Origin: Acidimicrobiaceae bacterium
Lineage (GTDB): Bacteria > Actinomycetota > Acidimicrobiia > Acidimicrobiales > RAAP-2
Assembly (NCBI GenBank): GCA_003162475.1
Contig: PMOI01000017.1
Coordinates: 150,084 to 214,083 of the forward strand
Length of the DNA stretch: 64,000 nt
Direction: 5' to 3'
Under the pieces are notes generated by a model that did no database searches, was not told where the DNA came from, and saw only the letters and a list, made by a program, of their open reading frames with translations. Shown here piece by piece: positions 16,624 through 29,276 of this stretch. Each line of letters begins with the position of its first letter. The stretch's first letter is position 1. The translations under genes were made by a program, and so were the position numbers.

Positions 16624-16919
16624 GACGAGGAACTCCTAGCTTGCTTGGGTTCTGGTACGAGATCGATGCCGTGGGGGCCGAAGGGTCGACAGCGCAGCAG
16701 CCGTCGAAGGGCCAGGCCCGAGCCGCGACTCGCTCCGTGCACACCGATCGCCTCGAGGGCGTAGTTCGAGCACGAGGGGTAGAAGCGACAAGGGGACACG
16801 CGTCCGGCGCTGAGGCGTTGGTAGAAACCAATGAGGCCCAGTAGCACCCTGGCACCGGGGGACCTAGTGAGCGTTCGCTCGGTCAATGGCTTGATGGAGA
16901 TGGTGGCGGAGTTTTTCAT
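16611..16919 (-). CDS. yidD: Membrane protein insertion efficiency factor YidD
   Basis: From ATG 16917-16919 the protein has 102 residues. The YidD signature is intact: LLGLIGFYQRLSAGRVSPCRFYPSCSNYALEAIGVHG, with the conserved Cys pair. It is a small membrane-associated factor that assists YidC-dependent insertion. This start overlaps the rnpA coding region by 56 bases; GTG at 16847 is a shorter alternative starting just before the family core. Overlap of rnpA and yidD is common in bacteria. A Ser-rich C-terminal tail after the core is not conserved in the family. Confidence 0.88.
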   Translation of the reverse strand: MKNSATISIKPLTERTLTRSPGARVLLGLIGFYQRLSAGRVSPCRFYPSCSNYALEAIGVHGASRGSGLALRRLLRCRPFGPHGIDLVPEPKQARSSSSCTH

Positions 16920-17193
16920 ATGGGAGGTTTCCTGTCTCAAAACCACACCTGATCAGGTACGTACCAGGTTTAGGTTGAGGGTCAAGGTCGTCGATAAGTG
17001 CTCGAAGTCGACGGCGGATTCGATTGCGAACCACCGCGTTTCCGACCTTTCGACTGATCGCGTACGCCACGTCCACTGAACGACTCTCAGGAAGACCAAC
17101 CACGAAACTGATTCGTAGTGGGCCACTCTGACCTCGTCCCGTGGGTGTCGCGAAGAGCGCGAACTGCCGGCGGGTTCGGACCCGACCGGGCAC
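16864..17193 (-). CDS. rnpA: Ribonuclease P protein component
   Basis: Protein of 109 residues from GTG 17191-17193. It is the protein subunit of RNase P, which matures tRNA 5' ends. The family motif is clear: RKVGNAVVRNRIRRRLRAL at about residues 47-65, with conserved basic residues. It starts five bases after rpmH ends, the canonical rpmH-rnpA pair. The catalytic RNA gene rnpB was not seen in this window. Confidence 0.93.
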   Translation of the reverse strand: MPGRVRTRRQFALFATPTGRGQSGPLRISFVVGLPESRSVDVAYAISRKVGNAVVRNRIRRRLRALIDDLDPQPKPGTYLIRCGFETGNLPYEKLRHHLHQAIDRANAH

Positions 17194-17198
17194 CCTAA

Positions 17199-17333
17199 CT
17201 AGACCGTCAATTGGTGACGGCCCTTGTTACGACGGGCCTTGAGGACAGCACGACCGGCCTTGGTGCGCATACGCGCGCGAAAACCGTGCGTCTTGGCCCT
17301 CTTCCTCTGATTTGGCTGATATGTACGCTTCAC
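17199..17333 (-). CDS. rpmH: 50S ribosomal protein L34
   Basis: Protein of 44 residues starting at GTG 17331-17333: [20 protein letters not shown] and continuing [24 protein letters not shown], an unmistakable L34. It is a basic protein of the large ribosomal subunit. GAAGAGG lies five bases before the start. It is the first gene of the minus-strand rpmH-rnpA-yidD-yidC-jag operon and is divergent from dnaA. Confidence 0.96.
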   Translation of the reverse strand: MKRTYQPNQRKRAKTHGFRARMRTKAGRAVLKARRNKGRHQLTV

Positions 17334-17543
17334 GAAAACCTCTTCTCAAAATATGCTCTGCGCTTCGCGTTACCCCCGGGGGGTCGCTGGCGCGCCACAG
17401 CGTGCAATCTTACCCCAACGACCGATCGGCCCCGGCGGGCCGAGACAAATAGGTGTAGGGTGGCTCTCCCCGCCGGGAAAGAACCCGTTTTCGCGAGAGA
17501 ACTGGTTGTGGATAATGTCCGATGTGAGCTGTGGAGGAAGATT
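17334..17543. promoter_or_regulatory. rpmH-dnaA divergent promoter region with a DnaA box
   Basis: This 210-bp non-coding gap separates rpmH from dnaA. A perfect reverse DnaA box TGTGGATAA lies at 17507-17515, 29 bp before the chosen dnaA start, where DnaA could repress its own gene. A GC palindrome CCCCCGGGGG is near 17371-17380. A plus-strand open frame crosses the gap, but its codons do not resemble protein, and I treat them as leader. Confidence 0.7.
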
Positions 17544-18908
17544 GTGCAGAGTGGCGAAGAAATATGGACGGCCCTACGAGACTCCTTGCGTGGTAACGCT
17601 TCTGAGGCAGTTTGGGCAGCCGGTCTCAGCACCCTTCGCCTTGTGGATTACCACGACAATGTTCTCGTCATCGGCGCACCGAATCAGATCCAACTTTTGC
17701 GCGTTCAACAACGCTACCTACCCTTCATCACCGAACAGGCCCAGCAGTTAGTCGGGAGTCCCGTCCTGGTTTCCCTCACCATCACCGAGGCGTCAAACAC
17801 GACGAACCTCAAAGAGCCCGTCGCCGAGTTCGCCGAACCAACGCCACCGGTCGTCACGTTTGCCTCAAGTGTCGACCAACCGGCCCGACTCGATCCCCGA
17901 ATGACGTTCGACTCCTTCGTTCCCGGACCGTCGAACCGCCTCGCCTTCGCTGCCGCACAGTCGGTCGCCGAGACACCCGGAAGGGCCTACAACCCCTTGA
18001 TGATCTACGGAAACTCCGGGTTGGGTAAGACGCACCTCCTGCACGCCATTGGCAACTACGTCCAGGAGAACTACCGCGGTCGAAAGGTCCTTTACGTTTC
18101 GACCGAGACCTTCTTGAACGACTTCATTCGCGCTATCCAGACCCGCACCCAACTCTCACTACACGAGCGCTATCGCGAGAACGACGTGCTGCTCATCGAC
18201 GACATCCAGTTCATGGAGACACGCGGCGAGACGTTCCACGAAGAGATCTTTCACACGTACAACGCGTTGCACGGTGAAGGGAAGCAGATCGTCTTGACCT
18301 CGGATCGATCACCTCGTGACCTCGCGGGACTACAAGATCGCTTTCGAAGTCGTCTCCTTCAGGGACTCGTCACCGAGATCGACCAACCAGACCTCGAGAC
18401 GCGCATCGCGATCCTTCGCTCGAAGTCCGAGCGTGAAGGCATCGCGCTACCCGACGAGGTCGCCGAGTGGATCGCCCAACGCGTCCGTGACAACATCCGC
18501 GAGCTCGAGGGGTCGATCACCATGCTGCGGGCGTTCGCCAATCTTCGCCAAGAGCCCATTACCCTCGAACTAGCCAAGGCCCACTTGACGAATCTCGGTC
18601 AAGAACAGGTCATTTTGAAGCCCGAGACGATACTTTCCGTGGTTGCCGATTTCTACGGTCTCTCGGTGGAAGACGTCAGGGGATCGAAGCGTCTTCGCCC
18701 CTTGGTTCACGCGCGTCACGTTGCGATGTATCTCATTCGAGACATGCTCAACAACTACTCCTACCCGATGATCGCGCGAATCTTCGACGGCCGTAACCAC
18801 ACGACGGTCATCAGTGGCGTCGAGAAGATCAAGGAACAGCTCACGTCCAACCCTGAGATGCTCTCGCAGATTAATCAGTTAAAACGTCGTCTTCAAGGGG
18901 AGAGTTAA
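17544..18908 (+). CDS. dnaA: Chromosomal replication initiator DnaA
   Basis: From GTG 17544 the protein has 454 residues. Domain I (about 1-75; EEIWTALRDSLRGNASEAVWAAG) is followed by a short linker, and the AAA+ domain begins at NPLMIYGNSGLGKTHLLHAIGNY (Walker A). Walker B is VLLIDDIQFME, and the arginine-finger region is LQDRFRSRLLQGLVTEID. Domain IV ends with the DnaA-box recognition signature SYPMIARIFDGRNHTTVISGVEKI. The start is fixed by GGAGG at 17533-17537, six bases before the GTG. A longer frame from 17211 runs through the DnaA box and non-protein-like sequence. It initiates replication at oriC, placed just downstream. Confidence 0.97.
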   Translation: MQSGEEIWTALRDSLRGNASEAVWAAGLSTLRLVDYHDNVLVIGAPNQIQLLRVQQRYLPFITEQAQQLVGSPVLVSLTITEASNTTNLKEPVAEFAEPTPPVVTFASSVDQPARLDPRMTFDSFVPGPSNRLAFAAAQSVAETPGRAYNPLMIYGNSGLGKTHLLHAIGNYVQENYRGRKVLYVSTETFLNDFIRAIQTRTQLSLHERYRENDVLLIDDIQFMETRGETFHEEIFHTYNALHGEGKQIVLTSDRSPRDLAGLQDRFRSRLLQGLVTEIDQPDLETRIAILRSKSEREGIALPDEVAEWIAQRVRDNIRELEGSITMLRAFANLRQEPITLELAKAHLTNLGQEQVILKPETILSVVADFYGLSVEDVRGSKRLRPLVHARHVAMYLIRDMLNNYSYPMIARIFDGRNHTTVISGVEKIKEQLTSNPEMLSQINQLKRRLQGES

Positions 18909-19166
18909 GAACGAAATTTGTGCGCAACGTTGGGCTCTGCCTGTTGATTAGGAGTTGACAACAACCTGGTACTCCACAGAACCTGAAGGTTGAAGCCTGA
19001 GGGTTGAGAGAGTTACTCACAGTCTTGTGGGTAGGGTGAGGTCTCGAAAACGACCGTCAACCAGGGACGTTCAAGCTCCTGTCACTTATCCACACCACTA
19101 CTACTACTAAGACTTCTTTACATAGAAATTCACACCGTAACCTCAGTAGCAAAGAAAGGTAGCTCT
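18909..19166. other. oriC: Probable oriC (dnaA-dnaN intergenic region)
   Basis: This 258-bp non-coding region between dnaA and dnaN is the usual actinobacterial origin position. It holds one perfect DnaA box (19086-19094) followed by a CTA-triplet run and an AT-rich stretch (about 19109-19140). Weaker boxes with two mismatches lie at 18970-18978, 19014-19022 and, reversed, 19026-19034. Repeated GAAGGTTGAAG-like words near 18985-19008 resemble those in the AT-rich region beside parB. The origin function is inferred from position and motifs. Confidence 0.75.
19086..19109 (+). promoter_or_regulatory. DnaA box plus DnaA-trio-like unwinding element
   Basis: TTATCCACA at 19086-19094 is followed after three bases by four consecutive CTA triplets (19098-19109) and then AT-rich DNA. 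On the complementary strand the triplets read as 3'-GAT repeats, the DnaA-trio form described for the Bacillus subtilis origin (DnaA box, short GC spacer, trios, AT-rich DNA). Confidence 0.6.
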
Positions 19167-20267
19167 ATGAAGTTCAAATCAGAACGCGACATTCTCGTCG
19201 AGGCACTCACCGCCGCAAGTCGCGTTGCCGCTACTCGTCTCATCGGTGCGTCCTCCGGTGTTCTTCTCTCGCTCACCGGAAACCAACTTGTCGTTACCGG
19301 AACAGATCTCGACATCACTGCGCGCACCACCGTCGACGTCATTGGCATTGAAGACGGTTCGACGGTCGTACCGGCGCGACTCATCGTTGACGCGGTGCGT
19401 TCTCTCGAGGCCGGCGCGGTGACCGTTTCCAGTGGAGAAGACAACGTCGAGATTTCGCTCGGCCGCGCAAAATTCTCGCTGCGCACTTTTCCTGTCGTCG
19501 ACTACCCGAAACTTCCACCCGTGTCGGGGCCGGTTACCTCGATCGCGGCGCTCGACCTCATCCAGGGTCTCAACCAAGTGGTTCGTGCCGCGGCCAACGA
19601 TGACGCCAGACCCCTGTTGACGGGCGTGCTCTTCACCACGGAAAACGGGACCTTGCGACTCTTCGCGACCGACTCCTATCGGTTGGCGGTGCGCGACGTC
19701 CCCGGCGTGCAAGGACTGAGTGATTCACAGGACCTGCTGGTTCCGGCGCGAGCCCTCCAGGAACTCCAGCGCGCCGCGTCCTCACTCTCCGCGGACGCGG
19801 AGATTGGCGTTACCCTCAGCGACGCCGAGATCTGTTTCGTGGTTGGCAGCACCAGCATCGCGTCGCGACTCATCGACGGAAACTACCCTTCGGTGCTTCA
19901 GTTGATTCCCGCGAGTTTTCCCAATCAACTGCGAATCGCGAAGGACACTCTGCTCACGTCGCTGAAGCGCGCGAAGTTACTCGCGAGGGACTCGACGTCG
20001 TCGGTGCGTCTCACGATGAAGGATCGAAACCTCGAAATCCGTACCCAGAGTCACGACGCGGGTGACGTCGAGGACAATGTCGACGCCGATTACACCGGCG
20101 AAGAGATGACCATCGCCTTCAATCCCGGTTTTCTCATCGACGGCGTCGAAGCGGTGTTCGGTGACGAGGTCGTGCTCGAGATGTCGGACTCGGTGCGAGC
20201 TGCAATGGTGCACGGCGTCGAAGACGTCCGCTTTCGGTACCTGTTAATGCCCGTACGAGTTCAGTAG
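19167..20267 (+). CDS. dnaN: DNA polymerase III beta sliding clamp
   Basis: Protein of 366 residues with the three repeated clamp domains of DnaN. The N-terminus MKFKSERDILVEALTAASRV and the internal DDARPLLTGVLF and LFATDSYRLAVRD segments are characteristic. The end YLLMPVRVQ is the conserved clamp C-terminus (PVR). It forms a dimeric ring that tethers the replicative polymerase. ATG 19167 has AAAGG seven bases upstream. The gene starts just beyond the probable oriC. Confidence 0.97.
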   Translation: MKFKSERDILVEALTAASRVAATRLIGASSGVLLSLTGNQLVVTGTDLDITARTTVDVIGIEDGSTVVPARLIVDAVRSLEAGAVTVSSGEDNVEISLGRAKFSLRTFPVVDYPKLPPVSGPVTSIAALDLIQGLNQVVRAAANDDARPLLTGVLFTTENGTLRLFATDSYRLAVRDVPGVQGLSDSQDLLVPARALQELQRAASSLSADAEIGVTLSDAEICFVVGSTSIASRLIDGNYPSVLQLIPASFPNQLRIAKDTLLTSLKRAKLLARDSTSSVRLTMKDRNLEIRTQSHDAGDVEDNVDADYTGEEMTIAFNPGFLIDGVEAVFGDEVVLEMSDSVRAAMVHGVEDVRFRYLLMPVRVQ

Positions 20268-20280
20268 TTGGTTGATCGTC

Positions 20281-21363
20281 GTGGGTCTCCACGAACTCAC
20301 GCTGCGTAATTTTCGACTCTTCAGCGAGTTCTCCTTTGAACCCGACCCAGAGGCCGTCACGGTCTTTCTCTCGCCCAACGGCACCGGGAAGACGTCCGTA
20401 CTGGAAGCGGTGAACGCGCTCGCGACGGCGTCCTCGTTTCGTACGAACGCCGCCAGTGACATGATTCGCAATCGTGAATCGACTGCGGAAGTCCACGGCG
20501 TCATATTCCAACGAGAACGCAGGGTTCAGGTCGATCTGACGCTCACCAGAGGGGTTCGAAACACCACCAAACGCATGCTGGTGAACGGACAACGTCCGCG
20601 TTCGCGAGCCGAACTCTCCGAAGCGCTGCCGCTCACGGTCTTCACCCCCGAGGGCGTCGACGTCGTACGCGGCGGCCCGGAGAATCGGCGTACCTACCTC
20701 ACTAATCTCTTGACCGACGTCGAGCCGTTGACCGCAGAGATCATCGAACGGTTCAATCGTGTGTTGAGTCAGCGAAACGCGTTGTTGCGGGCCCTCGAGG
20801 GCAACCGTCCCTCGCTCACGCAACAGTCGGAGTTGGAACTATGGACGAGTGACTTCTGTGAGGTAAGCGACGAACTTCTTCTTCGGCGCGAAGCATTGAT
20901 CGATCAACTCGCGCCACTCGTGAAGCACTACTACCAAGACCTCGCGGAGAACACGAACGAGGTGGGCGTGCGTTACGAAAAGTCGTGGCGTGAGAGTCTG
21001 CCCGAAGCGCTCAGCGCGTCGTTCAACGACGATCGCTTTCGGGGCTACACGACGGTGGGACCCCATCGCGACGACGTCGAACTCTCACTCGAGGGCCGGG
21101 ATGCTCGCCGCCAAGCCTCGCAAGGTGAGCAGCGTTCGCTGGCGCTGGCGCTTCGCCTTGCGGGTCACGAACTGGTGCGCCAACAGCGTGGAGTCGACCC
21201 ACTTCTCCTGCTCGACGACGTCTTCAGCGAACTCGATCCCGTGCGAAGCAATCGACTCTTGGGCCTACTCCCGGTGGGCCAAACCCTGGTCACGACGGCG
21301 TCACCGCTGCCCGGCGCTCTAACACCCGCGGCCGTCATCGACCTCACTCGGGTGTTGTCGTGA
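20281..21363 (+). CDS. recF: DNA replication and repair protein RecF
   Basis: From GTG 20281 the protein has 360 residues. It is an SMC-like ATPase that binds DNA gaps and helps RecO/RecR load RecA. Walker A is LSPNGTGKTSVLEAVNAL, the ABC signature is SQGEQRSLALALRLAGHEL, and Walker B is PLLLLDDVFSELDPVRS. GTG 20281 places the LxNFR motif (LTLRNFRLF) at the same distance from the start as in mycobacterial RecF; TTG 20272 is the alternative. It follows dnaN by 13 bp and overlaps the DUF721 gene by four bases. Confidence 0.94.
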   Translation: MGLHELTLRNFRLFSEFSFEPDPEAVTVFLSPNGTGKTSVLEAVNALATASSFRTNAASDMIRNRESTAEVHGVIFQRERRVQVDLTLTRGVRNTTKRMLVNGQRPRSRAELSEALPLTVFTPEGVDVVRGGPENRRTYLTNLLTDVEPLTAEIIERFNRVLSQRNALLRALEGNRPSLTQQSELELWTSDFCEVSDELLLRREALIDQLAPLVKHYYQDLAENTNEVGVRYEKSWRESLPEALSASFNDDRFRGYTTVGPHRDDVELSLEGRDARRQASQGEQRSLALALRLAGHELVRQQRGVDPLLLLDDVFSELDPVRSNRLLGLLPVGQTLVTTASPLPGALTPAAVIDLTRVLS

Positions 21364-21659
21364 AAGGGCGAGACGAACAACCAGCCGCACTGAGCGAGCT
21401 GTTAGACACGCTCGCGGGACGCCTTCGACGAGTCGATCTGCGCCTCATCGACGAAGCGCGCGAGCTCTGGCCGACCGTTGTGGATCCGGTGCTCGGCGAG
21501 CACTGTCGTGTTGAACTCATAAAGGACGGAGTGCTCATCGTGAGTGTCCCTTCGGGTGCGTTCGCGCAACAAGTAGTGATGCAGAGCCCATCAATTTTGA
21601 GGGGATTTTCGTCGCTGGGAAAGCGTGCGCCGACGTCACTGAAAACGGTGTTGAAGTAG
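21360..21659 (+). CDS. DUF721/DciA-like protein
   Basis: Protein of 99 residues. It matches the DUF721 core (LWPTVVDPVLGEHCRVELIKDGVLIVSVPSGAFAQQVV), between recF and gyrB as Rv0004 is in M. tuberculosis. Members related to DciA assist loading of the replicative helicase, a role that fits the origin context, but this protein is short and its function is inferred. The start (GTGA) overlaps the recF stop, indicating coupling. The C-terminal part (GKRAPTSLKTVLK) is basic. Confidence 0.82.
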   Translation: MKGRDEQPAALSELLDTLAGRLRRVDLRLIDEARELWPTVVDPVLGEHCRVELIKDGVLIVSVPSGAFAQQVVMQSPSILRGFSSLGKRAPTSLKTVLK

Positions 21660-21726
21660 CGAAAAAAACTCGTCGAAACAGGCGTTTTGAGTCGCCGTTA
21701 TCGATTAGAAGTCACACCGTTTCGGG

Positions 21727-21732
21727 TAGGAT
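21727..21732 (+). promoter_or_regulatory. Candidate gyrB -10 (TAGGAT)
   Basis: TAGGAT sits in the 142-bp gap before gyrB and would give a leader of about 65 nt. No matching -35 was found at the usual spacing. The gap also contains an AT-rich stretch (21768-21790) ahead of the AAGGA ribosome-binding site. Confidence 0.3.
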
Positions 21733-21789
21733 AGAAGAGTCATTTCATTGACGACGCTGGCACCGAAAATGCCCAAATATTTGTATTGA

Positions 21790-23733
<1,944 letters not shown>

Positions 23734-23745
23734 GAACGGGAGATC

Positions 23746-26219
<2,474 letters not shown>

Positions 26220-26223
<4 letters not shown>

Positions 26224-26867
26224 GCCGCTCGTCGCTCCCACGCTCGGCGCAACACGTCGGCAATTTGTTCGACGCCCTGCGCGCCGAGCACCATGAACTT
26301 GTTGTCGATGAGTATCGCCGGGACGCCGGTGACACCAAGTTCTTGAGCGGCGCTCTCGTCGGCGCGAACGTCCATGGAGTACGCGTCGGTCGCCCACAGC
26401 GATGACGCGTCGCTGACGCCCACCTCGTTCGCGAGTTCGCACAAGCGTTCGTGGTCGCTGATGAGCAGTCCCTCGGAGAAGTAGGCCGCGAAGAGTCGCT
26501 CGCTCATCTCGTCGCCGAGACCTTGCGTGGAGGCGAGCGCGATGAGGCGATGAGCGTCGAAGGTGTTCGTGGGTTTCGCCGTCGCCATCGACCACGTCAT
26601 CCCGAGCTCGTGGGCCTGGGCCTCGAGACGCAGGTGGATGGCCTCGGCCTGGTCAACGGGCATTGCGTACTTGTCGGCGACGAGTTGTGCCAGTGACGTT
26701 TCGAGATCTTTTGGCGTGTGTGGATCGAGTTCGAAGGCGTGATGGTTCACCACGACGTTGTCGCGGTGCTCGAAAGTTTCGAGGGCGAGGGCCAGCTGGC
26801 GCGAGCCGAGATAACAGAAGGGACAGACCACGTCACTCCAAATATCGATCGAAAACGTGTTAGTCAC
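26220..26867 (-). CDS. DsbA/FrnE family thiol oxidoreductase
   Basis: From GTG 26865-26867 the protein has 215 residues. It has the thioredoxin-like FrnE/DsbA fold: SIDIWSDVVCPFCYLGSRQL contains the CPFC pair close to the N-terminus, and the cis-proline region is ELGVTGVPAILIDNKFMVLGAQ. FrnE-type proteins are cytosolic; no signal peptide is seen here. A reading frame open to 27002 exists, but the extra residues are not protein-like and would put the thioredoxin strand 45 residues in. It stands alone, ending against gyrA. The substrate is unknown. Confidence 0.88.
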
Positions 26868-26911
26868 TGCTAAATCGTTCCACACTTTTCTCCGTGAGGC
26901 AGAATGGAGGG

Positions 26912-27013
26912 ATGGAAACCCGCGAAAAGAGAACCGGAGAGGCGCACGCGCGCGACTCGACGGCTCCGCGACGTTCGCCGGGCACCCAAAGCACCGAGTC
27001 ATTAGGTCGCTAA
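26912..27013 (+). CDS. Possible 33-residue leader ORF upstream of the ABC-F gene
   Basis: A short frame begins at ATG 26912 (METREKRTGEAHARDSTAPR and on) and ends with TAA touching the ABC-F start at 27014. It is very polar and shows no known domain. A second overlapping frame starts at 26904. Translation is unproven; the abutting stop and start would allow coupling. Confidence 0.25.
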   Translation: METREKRTGEAHARDSTAPRRSPGTQSTESLGR

Positions 27014-28612
27014 ATGCTCATCGTTCGAGATTTAGGGATAGAGATTGGCCCTCGCCGTCTGCTTGAGCCGGTGTCCTTCGTCGTCGGTAACGGGGAGAAG
27101 GTCGGACTCGTGGGGCGAAACGGCGCGGGTAAGTCGACGTTGCTGTCAGTACTGCTCGGGTACCAACCGGAGCACCTTCGTGTCACGGGCAACGTCGCGA
27201 CCCAGGGAACTCTCGCGCACTTGCCCCAAGAGCCCGTTCCCGGCGGACTTGGCGTCGAACCCATCGGGCTCTCTCACGTCCTGTCGGCGAGGGGCATCGA
27301 CAGTCTCGACGCCGACATGCAGCACGCGCGACACGCGCTAGCCGCCGACCCCACCGACGAGACCATCTCGCGCTTCACCTCGCTCGAGGAGGAGTTCCGC
27401 GAACGAGGCGGCTACGAGGCCGAGTCCGAGGTCGCGCGACTGGCCGATGGACTCGGACTGAAGGAAGACCTCTTGCTCGAGGACTTGAGCTCGCTCTCGG
27501 GTGGTCAACGCCGTCGCGTCGACCTGATGCGCGTTCTCTACGAGCAGCCCGAGACCATGGTGCTCGACGAACCGACGAACCACCTCGACAAGGCCGCGAA
27601 GCGCTGGCTCTTCGACGAGCTCGAGCAGTTCCGCGGCACCGTGCTCGTGATCAGCCACGACCTGCCCCTGTTGGACCGCTCGATCGACCGCGTGCTGGCG
27701 CTGCGTGACGGACAGCTGCGAGAGTACCGGGGCAACTACACCAAGTTCTTACAACTCGAAGAAGAGCGCCGTCTCTCCGAGGAGAAGGTCGCCGCGCACC
27801 AAGACGCGAAGATTGACCAGTTCTCCCAATTGGCCGACTCCATGCGTGGCCAAACCGCGAAACGCGCGCGTCTCGCCAAGGTGTTGGATCGTCGAGTCGA
27901 GAAACTGAAGGACACTCGCATCGAGGTGACCAAGAAAGAGAAGAAGGTCACGTTCCGACTACCCGCGCCGCCGCGCAGTGGTGACGTGCCCATGACCGTC
28001 GAGCACGTGGCCGTTCGCTACGGAGCCCTCGAGGTGCTGCGCGACGTGAACTTCATCACGCGACGCGGCGATCGAATCGTCATCGTTGGCAAGAACGGTG
28101 CGGGTAAGTCCTCCATGCTGCGATGCTTGGCCGGTACCCAAGAGACTCAAGAGGGTGTCGTCAAGTTCGGAGCGAACGTGATCGTCGGCTATTTCGCCCA
28201 GGAGAATGAGCAGTTGGATTTCACGAAGACGGTGTTGGGTAATCTCGACAACTCGACCGTCGAGTCTGATGTGCAGCGTCGTTCGATGCTCGGCGCCTTT
28301 GGCCTGAAAGGTTCGGCCGCGCATCAGATGCCCGCGACGCTGTCGGGCGGTGAGCGAGCGAAGCTGGCCCTCGCGATCCTCGCCTCGTCGAATGCCAATC
28401 TCTTACTTCTCGACGAACCGACCAACAACCTCGACCCGGCGAGCGTCGACGCCCTGGGCGAGATGATGCGTCAATGGAAGGGCACGATCGTTGCCGTGAG
28501 TCACGAACGGGGCTTCGTCGAGGCGCTCGAGCCCACCCACGCGGTGTTGTTGCCCGAGGAGTACTTCGACATCTGGGATGAGAGGTACATGGACCTCATC
28601 GAGCAGCGCTAG
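27014..28612 (+). CDS. ABC-F family ribosome-associated ATPase
   Basis: Protein of 532 residues with two ABC cassettes and no membrane segments. The first has Walker A GRNGAGKSTLLSVLLG, signature LSGGQRRRVDLMRVL and Walker B MVLDEPTNHLD. The second has GKNGAGKSSMLRCLAG, LSGGERAKLALAIL and LLLDEPTNNLD. Between them a charged helical linker (about residues 240-315; SEEKVAAHQDAKIDQFSQLADSMRG) is the P-site-tRNA interaction region of ABC-F proteins. These proteins bind the ribosomal E site and either tune translation or protect from antibiotics; which applies here cannot be told from sequence. ATG 27014 has no strong Shine-Dalgarno sequence. Confidence 0.92.
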   Translation: MLIVRDLGIEIGPRRLLEPVSFVVGNGEKVGLVGRNGAGKSTLLSVLLGYQPEHLRVTGNVATQGTLAHLPQEPVPGGLGVEPIGLSHVLSARGIDSLDADMQHARHALAADPTDETISRFTSLEEEFRERGGYEAESEVARLADGLGLKEDLLLEDLSSLSGGQRRRVDLMRVLYEQPETMVLDEPTNHLDKAAKRWLFDELEQFRGTVLVISHDLPLLDRSIDRVLALRDGQLREYRGNYTKFLQLEEERRLSEEKVAAHQDAKIDQFSQLADSMRGQTAKRARLAKVLDRRVEKLKDTRIEVTKKEKKVTFRLPAPPRSGDVPMTVEHVAVRYGALEVLRDVNFITRRGDRIVIVGKNGAGKSSMLRCLAGTQETQEGVVKFGANVIVGYFAQENEQLDFTKTVLGNLDNSTVESDVQRRSMLGAFGLKGSAAHQMPATLSGGERAKLALAILASSNANLLLLDEPTNNLDPASVDALGEMMRQWKGTIVAVSHERGFVEALEPTHAVLLPEEYFDIWDERYMDLIEQR

Positions 28613-28616
28613 GGCC

Positions 28617-29276
28617 TCAGTTGAGGTGACGCTCTGACGCCCAGTGCGAAAGCTGGTGGCGGTTCGAGAGTTGTAGTTTTCGCAGCACCGACGAGACGTG
28701 ACTCTCGACCGTCTTCGTGGAGATCTCGAGTTCGCTCGCGATGTCGCGATACGAGTAACCCCGTGCGATGAGGCGCAGTACCTGACGCTCGCGCGGCGTG
28801 AGTAGATCGAGATCGGGGTCGACGTCGCCGGCCTCGAGGTTCTTTCCCTCGAGCGAGAACGCGTCGAGGACGAAGCCCGCGAGTCGCGGTGAGAAGACGG
28901 CGTCTCCAGCCGCAACGCGATAGATCGCGTCGAGCAGATCGGGGCCCGAGATGTTCTTCGTCACGTAGCCCCGCGCGCCCGCGCGAATGAGGCTGATGAC
29001 GTCTTCGGAGGAGTCAGACACCGACAGGGCGAGAAAGCGGACGTCGGGGCATTTGTGACTTACGGCGTTCAGCACCGCGAGGCCGCCCCCGCCGGGCATG
29101 TGGACGTCGAGCAGCACCACGTCCGGCGTGCGCTCGACGATCATCTCAATGGCTGCGTCCACTTCGTCGGCCTCGCCCACGATGTCGAGCGAGCCGGCGA
29201 GCTCACTGCGGATCCCCGTGCGGATCAACTCGTGATCGTCGACGAGGAAGACGCGTGGCTGACCGGCAGCCATCAC
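28617..29276 (-). CDS. NarL/LuxR-type response regulator
   Basis: Protein of 219 residues. The receiver domain (about 1-125) has the acidic pocket and phospho-acceptor Asp in DVVLLDVHMPGGGG, with the switch Ser/Thr and Lys at LALSVSD and GYVTKNISG. The C-terminal LuxR/GerE helix-turn-helix is LTPRERQVLRLIARGYSYRDIASELEISTKTVESHVSSVLRKL. The start overlaps the sensor kinase stop by four bases, so kinase and regulator are co-translated and form one two-component system. The target is likely the divergent PspC gene, by context. Confidence 0.93.
   Translation of the reverse strand: MMAAGQPRVFLVDDHELIRTGIRSELAGSLDIVGEADEVDAAIEMIVERTPDVVLLDVHMPGGGGLAVLNAVSHKCPDVRFLALSVSDSSEDVISLIRAGARGYVTKNISGPDLLDAIYRVAAGDAVFSPRLAGFVLDAFSLEGKNLEAGDVDPDLDLLTPRERQVLRLIARGYSYRDIASELEISTKTVESHVSSVLRKLQLSNRHQLSHWASERHLN

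Noticed and set aside
17211..17543. 111-residue N-terminal extension of DnaA
   Set aside because: The frame crosses a DnaA box and lacks protein-like sequence; GGAGG before GTG 17544 gives the normal DnaA start.
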